Positions 29,527 to 38,304 of a stretch of DNA of 64,000 bases are shown in pieces (the stretch's first letter is position 1; each line of letters begins with the position of its first letter). The notes below the pieces were generated by a model. The model was not told the origin of the DNA, ran no database searches, and saw nothing but the letters and a program-made list of their open reading frames with translations. The DNA lies in NCBI GenBank assembly GCA_015693905.1, contig CP065161.1, positions 2,339,001-2,403,000 on the forward strand, in the 5' to 3' direction. This DNA is from Rhodobacterales bacterium HKCCA1288. GTDB taxonomy: Bacteria; Pseudomonadota; Alphaproteobacteria; Rhodobacterales; Rhodobacteraceae. Made by a program: the position numbers and the translations under genes.

Positions 29527-31821
29527 ATGAAAAAGTTTGGATCAAGCCAATCGGTAAAACGCCTTGAAGATGCTCGTCTTTTGACGGGGCAGGGGCGCTA
29601 TATTGATGATATTGCGCCAAAGGATGCCTTGGTGGGGTTCGTGCTGCGCAGCCCTGTTGCACATGGCACTATCACCACCCTTGATCTTGATGCCGCGCGC
29701 GCCGCGGATGGGGTGCATATGATCATCACGGGCGCTGATATCGAGGCGGCGGGGTATCTGAATGCGATGCGCTATGTCACCGTGAAAAACGGCGATGGCA
29801 GCGATGCGGCTGCCCCGCGCCGCCCCGTCCTGACCACCTCGCGGGTGCGGTTCGTGGGCGAGGCCGTGGCCTTTATCGTGGCAGATAGCCTTGCGCAGGC
29901 GCGAGATGCGGCTGAACTGATCGAATTGGATATTGATGACCTGCCCGTGAAATTAGATCTTTCTGCAGGCGGCGCGGCGCTGCATGACGAGGCGCCCGAT
30001 AACGTGGCCTATAATTGGGAACATGGCGACGAGGCGGCTGTCAAAACTGCGATGGCACAGGCCAAACATCGTGTCAGTCTGCGCATCGAAGACAACCGCA
30101 TTATCGTCAATTCAATCGAGCCACGTGGGTGCTTCGCGGAACCGCAGGGTGAGCGTATCCATCTGGGCGTAAATGGTCAGGGGGTCTGGGGCACCAAAGG
30201 TGATCTATCCAAATTCTTTGGCATTGATCCTTCGCACGTCCGTGTGACCACGCCCGATGTAGGCGGTGGGTTCGGGATGAAGACCATGGGCTATCCCGAA
30301 TATTTCTTAACCGCGATGGCCGCCCGCCATCTGGGCCGCCCTGTGCGGTGGATGTCCGATCGCACCGAGGCCATGTTGGCCGATAACGCCGGCCGCGATT
30401 TGGTCACAGTAAGTGAGCTTGGCTTTGACGAGAATTATCGCCTCGTGGCCTATCATTTGGACAGTTGGTCGAACCTTGGGGCCTATGTCTCGCAATATGG
30501 GCAGCTGATCCAATCAAACCTATTCGCTCGCGTTTTGACGGGCACCTATGACATTCAAAATGTGTTCTTCCGCAACCGTGCGGTATTTACAAACACCGCG
30601 CAGGTCGATGCCTATCGTGGGGCGGGACGCCCTGAGGCGATTTTCTGCCTTGAGCGCAGCATGGATCACGCTGCCCGCGTCTTGGGGGTGGATCCCGCCG
30701 AACTACGCCGGCGCAATTTCATTCGCCCCGATCAGATGCCCTATCGCACCGCAACGGGGGAGTTATACGATGTGGGCGAGTTTGGGGCGCTTTTGGATCG
30801 TGCTTTGGAAAAAGCGGATCTGTCAGGCTTTGACGCACGCCGTGCGGCCAGCGCCGCCAAGGGCAAACTGCGCGGCGCGGGGATTTGTTACTATATCGAG
30901 TCAATCCTAGGCGACCCCGATGAGCGGGCCAAGATCGAACTCACCGATTCCGGCGCGCGCGTTTATGTCGGAACGCAATCAAACGGGCAGGGCCACGAAA
31001 CGGTCTATCCGCAGCTTGTCCATGATCAAACGGGCCTTCCACTTGAGGCGATTGAGATCGTGCAGGGTGATAGTGATTTGATCGAAATGGGTGGCGGCAC
31101 GGGTGGATCGCGCTCGGTCACTGTGCAGGGTATGGCGCTGCGCGCCGCAGGTGATAGCCTCATCGGTGGCTTGCGTGATTTCATGGCGGATCATCTTGAT
31201 GCGGATGATGTCAATTTCGATGCCGATGAAGGTGTCTTCCGTGCGCCTGGCTCCAATGTGGTGGTTACGCTCCTAGAGGCTGCAGAGGCCGCGCGCGGTG
31301 CGGGCCGTGCTGATCTGTGTGTGGTGCAGGAATATGTCAAACTGCCCGGGCGTTCCTATCCCAATGGGTGCCATATTGCTGAGGTCGAGATTGACCCCGA
31401 AACGGGTGTGATGGCCGTGGATCGCTACACTGTGGTAGATGATTTCGGAAATATGATGAACCCAATGCTGGCCGAGGGCCAAGTGCATGGTGGCGTTGCG
31501 CAGGGGATTGGTCAGGCGGTTTGCGAGCGCGTGGTTTATGACGCAGATGGTCAGCTGTTGACAGCAACTTTCATGGATTACGCGATGCCGCGCGCCGATA
31601 ATATGCCCTTTATCGGCTTCTCCATCCGTCCTGTTCCTTCAACCGCAAACCCGTTGGGGATGAAGGGCTGTGGCGAGGCAGGCACAGTGGGTGCGCTGGC
31701 GGCAGTTTCCAATGCGGTCAATGATGCGCTTGCGGATATGGGCGCCAAGGTTGAGATGCCCTTCACCCCCGCCCGCCTGTGGGAGGCCATCGAAGCCACC
31801 CGTGCGATTGCGGCAGAATAG
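29527..31821 (+). CDS. CoxL-like molybdopterin-binding subunit (xanthine dehydrogenase family), orphan
   Basis: This is the large molybdenum subunit of an aerobic CO dehydrogenase/xanthine oxidase-type hydroxylase. The start is the ATG at 29527 behind GTAGGAGGG. The N-terminus KRLEDARLLTGQGRYIDDI is typical. The active-site loop reads AYRGAGR (about 362-368), the form II type, not the AYxCSFR loop of genuine form I CO dehydrogenases. The Glu of GCGEAG near residue 716 is the expected catalytic base. It has 764 residues. Neither the FAD subunit nor the 2Fe-2S subunit lies next to it, which is unusual. The substrate is unknown; an aldehyde or N-heterocycle is more likely than CO. Confidence 0.9.
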   Translation: MKKFGSSQSVKRLEDARLLTGQGRYIDDIAPKDALVGFVLRSPVAHGTITTLDLDAARAADGVHMIITGADIEAAGYLNAMRYVTVKNGDGSDAAAPRRPVLTTSRVRFVGEAVAFIVADSLAQARDAAELIELDIDDLPVKLDLSAGGAALHDEAPDNVAYNWEHGDEAAVKTAMAQAKHRVSLRIEDNRIIVNSIEPRGCFAEPQGERIHLGVNGQGVWGTKGDLSKFFGIDPSHVRVTTPDVGGGFGMKTMGYPEYFLTAMAARHLGRPVRWMSDRTEAMLADNAGRDLVTVSELGFDENYRLVAYHLDSWSNLGAYVSQYGQLIQSNLFARVLTGTYDIQNVFFRNRAVFTNTAQVDAYRGAGRPEAIFCLERSMDHAARVLGVDPAELRRRNFIRPDQMPYRTATGELYDVGEFGALLDRALEKADLSGFDARRAASAAKGKLRGAGICYYIESILGDPDERAKIELTDSGARVYVGTQSNGQGHETVYPQLVHDQTGLPLEAIEIVQGDSDLIEMGGGTGGSRSVTVQGMALRAAGDSLIGGLRDFMADHLDADDVNFDADEGVFRAPGSNVVVTLLEAAEAARGAGRADLCVVQEYVKLPGRSYPNGCHIAEVEIDPETGVMAVDRYTVVDDFGNMMNPMLAEGQVHGGVAQGIGQAVCERVVYDADGQLLTATFMDYAMPRADNMPFIGFSIRPVPSTANPLGMKGCGEAGTVGALAAVSNAVNDALADMGAKVEMPFTPARLWEAIEATRAIAAE

Positions 31822-31823
31822 GG

Positions 31824-34232
31824 TTATGTCCCGCGCGGTTTGGCCCGCAGGGTTGGGTCAGCCGCGCGTGGATCTTCGGGCCAAGGGTGGCGGGGATATT
31901 GCGCGCGCATATCCTTGCGCACATCCGCATAAGAGCCTTCCCAAAATTGCGGCAGATCTTGCGTCACCTGAATAGGGCGCTGCGCAGGAGAGAGCAGCGT
32001 GAATTTAATGGGCAAGCGATCTGGCCCGATGCGCGGATGCTCGGTCACGCCAAAGACCTCTTGGATGCGCAGTGCAATGGCGGGTTGGGCATCGCCGTAG
32101 TCAATCGCGACTTGTCGCCCTAAGGGGGTTGTCCAATGCGCAGGTGCAAGGCGATCAAGCTCGGCCAAGGCCTCATATCCCACCAACAGCTTTAGCCCCT
32201 CGCTTGGATCGAACCGCCCCAGATCATCTGCGGTGCGCGCTGTGCCGAGGAAGGGCAAAGCCCAATCTTCAAGCTGTGCCAAAAGCGCCTCATCGCTGAC
32301 ATCGGTCAAGCCTGCGAAGGCAATGCGCGCCCGCAGAAATGTTGCGCCGCGTGTCCACCCTAACGCGTTTAGACCAAGGTCGCGAATACCCGCGCAGAGG
32401 GCTTTTGCAACCTCCTCGGGGTTTGGCTTGGGGTCATGCCTCTCGTCTAGGATGAGCGCACCAAGGCGTTCTTGCAGCTTGGTTTCAACGCGCCGCAGGC
32501 GCGGGTTCCAGTCGCAAATCTTCTGCCATGCAATCTGATCGCCATAGATGTCGCGCAACTCGGCGTCGGTCAGGGCAAGCGCGCCCCTGATCCGGGCTTC
32601 GCGCGGGTTGCCATCAAGGTCACTGGCAACAATCAAGCGCGCGCCTGCCAATTCATCGCCTGCGTCAAAGATGGCACCTTTTCCACCTGAAAGAATATAT
32701 CGCGGGGCGTCCCCCTTGCGGCGCATCCCGATGCGGTCGGGATAGGCCAAAGCCAGATATTGCGCGTCACTTAATGCGCGACCTTTGGCGAAGGGTTTGA
32801 GGCGCGCCATTTCCTGACGGATACGCGCAAGGGCAGGGGATTTTCCTGCAGGGTCATCCACAAGGCGCAGACGCAGCTTCAGATCACTTTGCGAAGTTTG
32901 CCCCTGCAGGGGGTCACGCTCGCCCAAAAGGGCAGCAATTCGGGCGGCGCGCGCATCCCCAGACAACAGCATATGCGCAAGACGCGGGTGCAAGGGCATT
33001 ACCGCCATCGCGCGCCCGTGAGCCGTGATCCGCCCTTCGGCGTCCAAACCCCCAAGCCCCTGCAACAAGGCCCGCGGCTCGGCCAGGGCGCCCAGAGGGG
33101 GCTGTGTGAGAAAAGCCAAGCCATCCGCGCTGCCCCAAAGGGCCAATTCCAATGCCAAGCCTGTCAAATCGGCGGCCTCGATTTCGGCGGGGGGGAAAGC
33201 GGGTAGCGCGCCTTCGCTGCCCTTCGTCCAATTTCGATAACAAATGCCTGCCGAGACACGACCCGCGCGGCCACGGCGTTGATCCGCCTCGGCGCGGCTG
33301 ACGGGTTCGGTTACAAGCCGTGTCATGCCTGAGGCGGGGTCAAACCGCGCGCGCCTTGCGCGGCCACTGTCGATGACCACGGATATATCCGCAATGGTCA
33401 GTGAGGTTTCTGCGATGGATGTGGCAAGCACCAATTTTCGCGCACCATCTACCTCGGGGGTAATGGCCGCGCGTTGCGCGGCCAAGGGCATTGCCCCATA
33501 AAGTTGATGCAGGCGAATATCGCGGGGTAAATCAAGCAGGGCTGCGGTGCGCGCAATCTCGCCTTGACCCGGCAAAAAGGCCAAGATGCCCCCCTCCGTT
33601 TCGTGCAGGGCCTGCAGGATAAGATCGGCCATCGCGCGCTCAAGCCGCGTCTCCTTGGGTAGGGGGGCGGGCAGATGATGGGTCAGCACCTCAAAGGCTT
33701 GGCCCGCTGATGTGACAAGGGGCGCGTCATCAAGGAGTGCCGCCACGGGGGCCGCATCCAATGTGGCCGACATGACCAAGATCTTTATATCTGGCCTAAG
33801 CGCGCCGCGTAATTCCCAACTCAAGGCAAGACCAAGATCAGCATTGAGCGACCGCTCGTGGAATTCATCAAAGATGATCGCGCCAATGTCAGGCAGGTCA
33901 GGCGCGTCTTGGATCATGCGGGTGAGAATGCCTTCGGTCACAACCTCAATCCGCGTGGCAGGGCTTGTTTTGCTGTCGCCGCGCATGCGGTAGCCGATGG
34001 TCTGCCCCACCCCCTCGCCCAAGGTTTGCGCCATGCGTTCGGCAGCGGCACGCGCGGCCAAACGGCGGGGTTCAAGCATGAGGATACGACCCTGCACCAC
34101 CCCCGCCTCCAGTAAGGCAAGGGGCACACGGGTGGTTTTGCCCGCGCCGGGCGGGGCCTGCAAAACGGCGCGGCCTGCGCGTGCAAGGGCGGCGATCAGC
34201 TCAGGCAGGATATCATCAATCGGCAGGCGCAT
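31824..34232 (-). CDS. hrpB: ATP-dependent helicase HrpB
   Basis: This DExH-box helicase family member is of unclear cellular role. Motif I is APPGAGKTTRVPLALL (about 25-40), motif II DEFHERS (about 120), motif III SATLD, and the motif VI region QRRGRAGR is near 318. The family-specific C-terminal domain is present to the end. The chosen start is the ATG at 34232 (MRLPIDDILPEL), giving 802 residues, because the extra 39 upstream residues have no family character. It converges on the CoxL-like gene with a two-base gap and is divergent from meaB. Confidence 0.95.
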   Translation of the reverse strand: MRLPIDDILPELIAALARAGRAVLQAPPGAGKTTRVPLALLEAGVVQGRILMLEPRRLAARAAAERMAQTLGEGVGQTIGYRMRGDSKTSPATRIEVVTEGILTRMIQDAPDLPDIGAIIFDEFHERSLNADLGLALSWELRGALRPDIKILVMSATLDAAPVAALLDDAPLVTSAGQAFEVLTHHLPAPLPKETRLERAMADLILQALHETEGGILAFLPGQGEIARTAALLDLPRDIRLHQLYGAMPLAAQRAAITPEVDGARKLVLATSIAETSLTIADISVVIDSGRARRARFDPASGMTRLVTEPVSRAEADQRRGRAGRVSAGICYRNWTKGSEGALPAFPPAEIEAADLTGLALELALWGSADGLAFLTQPPLGALAEPRALLQGLGGLDAEGRITAHGRAMAVMPLHPRLAHMLLSGDARAARIAALLGERDPLQGQTSQSDLKLRLRLVDDPAGKSPALARIRQEMARLKPFAKGRALSDAQYLALAYPDRIGMRRKGDAPRYILSGGKGAIFDAGDELAGARLIVASDLDGNPREARIRGALALTDAELRDIYGDQIAWQKICDWNPRLRRVETKLQERLGALILDERHDPKPNPEEVAKALCAGIRDLGLNALGWTRGATFLRARIAFAGLTDVSDEALLAQLEDWALPFLGTARTADDLGRFDPSEGLKLLVGYEALAELDRLAPAHWTTPLGRQVAIDYGDAQPAIALRIQEVFGVTEHPRIGPDRLPIKFTLLSPAQRPIQVTQDLPQFWEGSYADVRKDMRAQYPRHPWPEDPRAADPTLRAKPRGT

Positions 34233-34317
34233 GGGGCGGCAAAAGTCTTTCGGGGTGGACGTAGCTTGGCCGAACAGGCAGAAAAGCCCTTGTAAGGTCA
34301 AGGAGTAATCAGCCCCG

Positions 34318-35307
34318 ATGACGGCAGAATTGGACATTCTCGATCTCAAGGATCGGATTTTGGCGGGTGAACGCCGTGCGCTTGCCCGTGCCGTGACCTT
34401 GGTCGAAAGCAGCCGCGCCGATCATCGTGCGCAGGCGGCCGCACTTTTGGACGCGCTGCGCGGCCATGGGCGTGAGGCGCTGCGCATCGGCCTCTCGGGC
34501 ACGCCCGGTGTAGGGAAATCTACCTTTATCGAGGCCTTTGGGATGATGCTGACCGATGCAGGGCTGCGCGTGGCGGTTTTGGCGGTTGATCCCAGCTCTG
34601 CGCGCTCGGGCGGGTCAATCTTGGGCGATAAGACACGGATGGAGCAGCTCTCGCGCGTGCCCTCGGCCTTTATCCGCCCCTCACCCAGTCAGGCAAGCCT
34701 CGGCGGCGTGGCGCGCCGCACCCGCGCGGCGGTGTCGCTGTGCGAGGCGGCGGGGTTTGATGTGGTCTTGATCGAGACAGTGGGCGTGGGCCAATCCGAA
34801 ACGATGGTGGCCGAGATGTGCGATCTTTTCGTGCTGCTTTTGGCGCCCGCGGGTGGGGATGAATTGCAAGGGGTCAAGCGCGGGATCATGGAAATCGCCG
34901 ATCTGATCTTGGTGAACAAGGCTGATGGTGATTTGCGCGCCACCGCCACCCGCACAGTGGCCGATTACGCAGGCGCGCTGCGGCTGTTGCGCAAACGCCC
35001 GCAAGACCCCGAAGGGTTCCCCAAGGCACTGGCCGTTTCTGCCGTGGAAGGGGCAGGGATTGAGACAGCATGGGCCGAGATGCAGAATTTGGCGCAGTGG
35101 CGAAGGGAGGCGGGCATCTGGGAAGAAACCCGCGCCACGCAAGCGGCCCATTGGTTCGAGACAGAATTGCGCGAGGGGCTATTGGCGCGATTGCGCGAGG
35201 ATCAAACGATCCGCGCCGCCATCGAGACCCGCGCGCGTGATGTGGCAGAGGGCAAAATCAGCCCCGATGCGGCGGCGGCGGAGATTTTGGGAAAAATGGC
35301 CCCTTAG
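34318..35307 (+). CDS. meaB: methylmalonyl-CoA mutase-associated GTPase MeaB (ArgK family)
   Basis: MeaB is a G3E GTPase that protects and gates cobalamin loading of methylmalonyl-CoA mutase. Walker A is [10 protein letters not shown] (about 60-69), followed by [29 protein letters not shown] near 157 and the guanine-specificity motif NKAD near 200. It has 329 residues. Related mutases (for example ethylmalonyl-CoA mutase) are clients in Rhodobacteraceae. No mutase gene is in the window. Its stop overlaps that of the convergent small membrane gene by four bases. Confidence 0.95.
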   Translation: MTAELDILDLKDRILAGERRALARAVTLVESSRADHRAQAAALLDALRGHGREALRIGLSGTPGVGKSTFIEAFGMMLTDAGLRVAVLAVDPSSARSGGSILGDKTRMEQLSRVPSAFIRPSPSQASLGGVARRTRAAVSLCEAAGFDVVLIETVGVGQSETMVAEMCDLFVLLLAPAGGDELQGVKRGIMEIADLILVNKADGDLRATATRTVADYAGALRLLRKRPQDPEGFPKALAVSAVEGAGIETAWAEMQNLAQWRREAGIWEETRATQAAHWFETELREGLLARLREDQTIRAAIETRARDVAEGKISPDAAAAEILGKMAP

Positions 35308-35543
35308 GCCGTTTTCCGCATGAGCGCGACTTTGGCGATCAACAAAAGCCAAGGCAGGCCGTGCAGCAGCAGATCAAAGATATCGATGGCCTGCGTCAAC
35401 CCACCCGCCGCCAGCAATTTCAGCTTTTCCCAGATATGGGGTTCGGGCGTGAAGGGCGCGAGGCCGAGTGTCAGGCACATCACGATCAGGATCGGGAAAG
35501 ACAGTTGGTCTAGAAGGCGGCGGAGATTGGTCATGGCGGGCAT
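35304..35543 (-). CDS. small membrane protein, 79 residues
   Basis: I do not assign a function. It has two hydrophobic segments: about residues 15-32 ([17 protein letters not shown]) and about 55-73 ([19 protein letters not shown]), separated by [14 protein letters not shown]. The pattern resembles short proteins found widely in Rhodobacteraceae and sometimes labelled as transporters without evidence. A second Met (position 4) is an alternative start. It converges on meaB with a four-base overlap. Confidence 0.75.
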   Translation of the reverse strand: MPAMTNLRRLLDQLSFPILIVMCLTLGLAPFTPEPHIWEKLKLLAAGGLTQAIDIFDLLLHGLPWLLLIAKVALMRKTA

Positions 35544-35840
35544 CTAGCGGCTACGGGCGATGGGGGGAAGGGGAAAGGCGGCGCGCGACGGATTGGTTGC
35601 GGATTTTACCGCGACCGACACGCGGGGGCGTTAAAGGTGCGACCATCGTCGCGCCCGCCACAGGGTCTAAAGAATTTGGGGACGGTTTGGGCGCAGTTCA
35701 CTGTCACAACCCAATGCGGGTAAGGAAAATTGCGACAACACTTGCAACTTAAATTTTTTCATAAATAAAATTTGTGTAAATTTAATATATCAGTGTGATA
35801 CTGTTGTTACTTGATTAAATTCAACTAGGGAAATCATTCA
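35544..35840. other. intergenic region with a sharp switch to AT-rich sequence
   Basis: About 297 bases without a gene. The first 190 bases match the GC-rich surroundings. From about 35740 the sequence becomes strongly AT-rich (AAATTTTTTCATAAATAAAA and following) up to the start of the orphan gene. This AT-rich part probably holds its promoter, but no unambiguous -35/-10 pair can be chosen. Confidence 0.6.
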
Positions 35841-36182
35841 ATGATTGAGTTATCAATAAAGCCGATGGGCTATAGCCAACAACAATTCATTACATTTATA
35901 ATGACCCAGGATACTTTAGAGGTAGTCGGAAAAAGTCAGTCACTCATAATCGATGACACGGATTGGAAACTGACAAAAAATCCAAACAAGCTTTCAAAAA
36001 ACGAAGCTTTCAAAGTGATCTTTGAAGGATTAAATTGGCCTGAAAATTTACCAGATTGGCTTGAACTAATCTGGAGACGTTGGACAGAAGGCGTTTCCAG
36101 CGAACTTGATACACGCGCTAAGCTTTTGAATATTGAACAAGTCTTGACAGAGGTAAGCAAACTAACCCGTTCTTGGGGCTAA
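35841..36182 (+). CDS. AT-rich orphan protein, 113 residues, unknown
   Basis: I do not recognise this protein. It is soluble, without signal or membrane segments, rich in Lys, Asn, Ile and Leu, and has a WPENLPDWLELIWRRW segment in the middle. Its codons are AT-rich and clearly unlike those of its neighbours, which indicates recent acquisition. The ATG is preceded by CTAGGGAAATCATTCA, a weak ribosome-binding site. It ends just before a good bidirectional terminator shared with rpoD. It stands alone between a small membrane gene and rpoD. Confidence 0.72.
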   Translation: MIELSIKPMGYSQQQFITFIMTQDTLEVVGKSQSLIIDDTDWKLTKNPNKLSKNEAFKVIFEGLNWPENLPDWLELIWRRWTEGVSSELDTRAKLLNIEQVLTEVSKLTRSWG

Positions 36183-36184
36183 TA

Positions 36185-36210
36185 GAAATGCACCCAAAGG
36201 GGCGCATTTC
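36185..36210. terminator. bidirectional terminator between the orphan gene and rpoD
   Basis: Outer stem GAAATGC (36185-36191) pairs with GCATTTC (36204-36210), and the inner CCC pairs with GGG around AAA. It begins 3 bases after the orphan stop and 4 bases after the rpoD stop on the other strand, so it can end both convergent transcripts. Confidence 0.75.
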
Positions 36211-36213
36211 TCC

Positions 36214-38211
36214 TCACTGATCCAAGAAACTCCGCAGCTTTCTGCTCCGCGAGGGGTGCTTCAGCTTCCGCAGGGCTTTCGCCTCGATTTGGCGGATGCG
36301 TTCGCGGGTCACGCTGAATTGTTGGCCGACTTCCTCCAACGTGTGATCGGTGTTCATCCCGATGCCGAAGCGCATCCGCAGCACGCGTTCCTCACGCGGC
36401 GTGAGCGAGGCCAGAACGCGGGTTGTGGTTTCCTTCAGGTTTTCCTGAATGGCACTGTCCAACGGTAGCACGGCGTTCTTGTCTTCGATGAAATCGCCAA
36501 GCTGGCTGTCTTCTTCATCGCCAATCGGGGTTTCCAAGGAAATAGGTTCCTTGGCGATTTTCATGACCTTGCGCACTTTCTCAAGCGGCATTTGCAGCTT
36601 TTCGGCCAATTCCTCGGGCGTGGGTTCGCGGCCGATTTCGTGCAACATCTGACGGCCTGTGCGCACCAGTTTGTTGATCGTTTCAATCATATGCACAGGG
36701 ATACGGATCGTGCGGGCCTGATCCGCAATCGAACGCGTGATCGCCTGCCTGATCCACCATGTCGCATAGGTCGAGAATTTATAGCCGCGGCGATATTCAA
36801 ATTTATCCACCGCCTTCATCAGGCCGATATTGCCCTCTTGGATCAAATCCAAGAATTGCAGGCCGCGATTGGTGTATTTCTTGGCGATCGAAATCACGAG
36901 GCGCAAATTCGCCTCGACCATTTCCTTCTTGGCCTGACGCGCTTCTTTCTCGCCCTTTTGAACTTGGTTCACGATGCGGCGGAATTCGCTGATATCAAGG
37001 CCGACATATTGACCAACTTGGGCCATATCGGCGCGCAAGTCTTCGACCTTATCGCGGGAGCGTTCCATCAGGGCTTGCCACCCACGGCCAGGTTTTTCAG
37101 CCATGCGATCCACCCATGTGGGGTCAAGTTCATAGCCGCGATAGGCCTCGATGAATTCATGGCGATTGATGCGGGCCTGATCCGCCAGTTTCACCATGGC
37201 GCTGTCGATCGACATGATGCGGCGGTTGATGCCGTAAAGCTGGTCAATCAGCGCCTCGATACGGTTGTTGTGCAGGTGCAGTTCATTCACCAATTCCACA
37301 ATCTCGCCGCGCAGTTTTTGATAGGTGGCCTCATCGCCCGAATCAAAGCTCGAATCTTCATTCAGCGTGGCCGAGATACGCTTGTCCTGCATTTCGGCCA
37401 GATAGATGTAATCATTGGCGATACGATCTAGGGTTTCCAAAACGCGTGGCTTAAGCGCGGCCTCCATCGCGGCCAAGCTCATATTGGCTTGATCGTCCTC
37501 GTCCTCGTCATCATCGCGGGCGATTGGGTTCCCGTCCGCGTCCAATTCTGGTTCGTCACTCTGGTTTGATGCAGCACTGCCGCTGTCGCGGTTGTCGCCA
37601 TCCAAACCACCAACCACGGGCGCATCGTCATCTTCTTCACCGATTGAGCGGCCAAATGTGGCGTCTAGGTCAATCACATCGCGCAGAAGAATATCTTCTT
37701 CTAGCAATTCGTCCCGCCAGATGGTGATCGCCTGAAAGGTCAGGGGGCTTTCACAAAGCCCTGCGATCATGGTGTTGCGGCCCGCTTCAATGCGCTTGGC
37801 AATCGCAATTTCACCTTCACGCGAGAGCAACTCAACGCTGCCCATTTCGCGCAGATACATCCGCACAGGGTCATCTGTGCGATCCAGCTTTTCGGTCTCG
37901 CTGCTGGCCAAGGCCACTTCGCGCGAGGTGGAGGTTTCCACCAACTCACCGCCAGAGGATTTGTTTTCCTCGTCCTCGACCTCATCATCTTCGATGATAT
38001 TCACGCCCATCTCAGACAGCATCGACATGACATCTTCGATCTGTTCAGAGGAGACCTGTTCAGGCGGCAAGACAGCGTTCAATTGATCATAGGTGATAAA
38101 CCCACGCGCGCGGGCCTCGGCGATCATTTTTTTGACGGCAGCTTGGCTCATATCTAGACCGATTTCGGTCTCTTCGCCTTCGGGTTTGCCGTCATCGCTG
38201 TCTTTGGCCAT
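36214..38211 (-). CDS. rpoD: RNA polymerase primary sigma factor RpoD
   Basis: This is the housekeeping sigma70 factor. Region 1.1 is at about 15-90 ([19 protein letters not shown]). Region 1.2 starts near [12 protein letters not shown], and an acidic insert lies near 205-240. Region 2 contains [32 protein letters not shown] and the melting segment [17 protein letters not shown]. Region 4.2 is [20 protein letters not shown] near the end. The length of 665 residues is normal. It follows dnaG by 93 bases as in the classic macromolecular-synthesis operon; rpsU is absent here. Confidence 0.99.
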   Translation of the reverse strand: MAKDSDDGKPEGEETEIGLDMSQAAVKKMIAEARARGFITYDQLNAVLPPEQVSSEQIEDVMSMLSEMGVNIIEDDEVEDEENKSSGGELVETSTSREVALASSETEKLDRTDDPVRMYLREMGSVELLSREGEIAIAKRIEAGRNTMIAGLCESPLTFQAITIWRDELLEEDILLRDVIDLDATFGRSIGEEDDDAPVVGGLDGDNRDSGSAASNQSDEPELDADGNPIARDDDEDEDDQANMSLAAMEAALKPRVLETLDRIANDYIYLAEMQDKRISATLNEDSSFDSGDEATYQKLRGEIVELVNELHLHNNRIEALIDQLYGINRRIMSIDSAMVKLADQARINRHEFIEAYRGYELDPTWVDRMAEKPGRGWQALMERSRDKVEDLRADMAQVGQYVGLDISEFRRIVNQVQKGEKEARQAKKEMVEANLRLVISIAKKYTNRGLQFLDLIQEGNIGLMKAVDKFEYRRGYKFSTYATWWIRQAITRSIADQARTIRIPVHMIETINKLVRTGRQMLHEIGREPTPEELAEKLQMPLEKVRKVMKIAKEPISLETPIGDEEDSQLGDFIEDKNAVLPLDSAIQENLKETTTRVLASLTPREERVLRMRFGIGMNTDHTLEEVGQQFSVTRERIRQIEAKALRKLKHPSRSRKLRSFLDQ

Positions 38212-38279
38212 CGGCGATTATCCTTTTCGTTCAAGCTCGGCCAAGGTCGGCTGACGCTTGCACCTGAAATCATTGTAGT

Positions 38280-38296
38280 GCGAATCAGTGATTCGC
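38280..38296. promoter_or_regulatory. 17-base palindrome between dnaG and rpoD
   Basis: GCGAATCA-G-TGATTCGC is a perfect palindrome with a one-base centre, starting 8 bases after the dnaG stop. As RNA it would form a seven-pair hairpin with a three-base loop. No U-run follows, so a processing site or protein operator is more likely than a terminator. In E. coli this intercistronic region carries processing and termination sites that set the DnaG/RpoD ratio. Confidence 0.55.
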
Positions 38297-38304
38297 AAAG
38301 CGGA

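Noticed and set aside
29527-31821. Annotation as a true carbon monoxide dehydrogenase.
   Set aside because: The active-site loop is AYRGAGR (form II), not the Cys-containing loop of form I enzymes, and partner subunits are absent.
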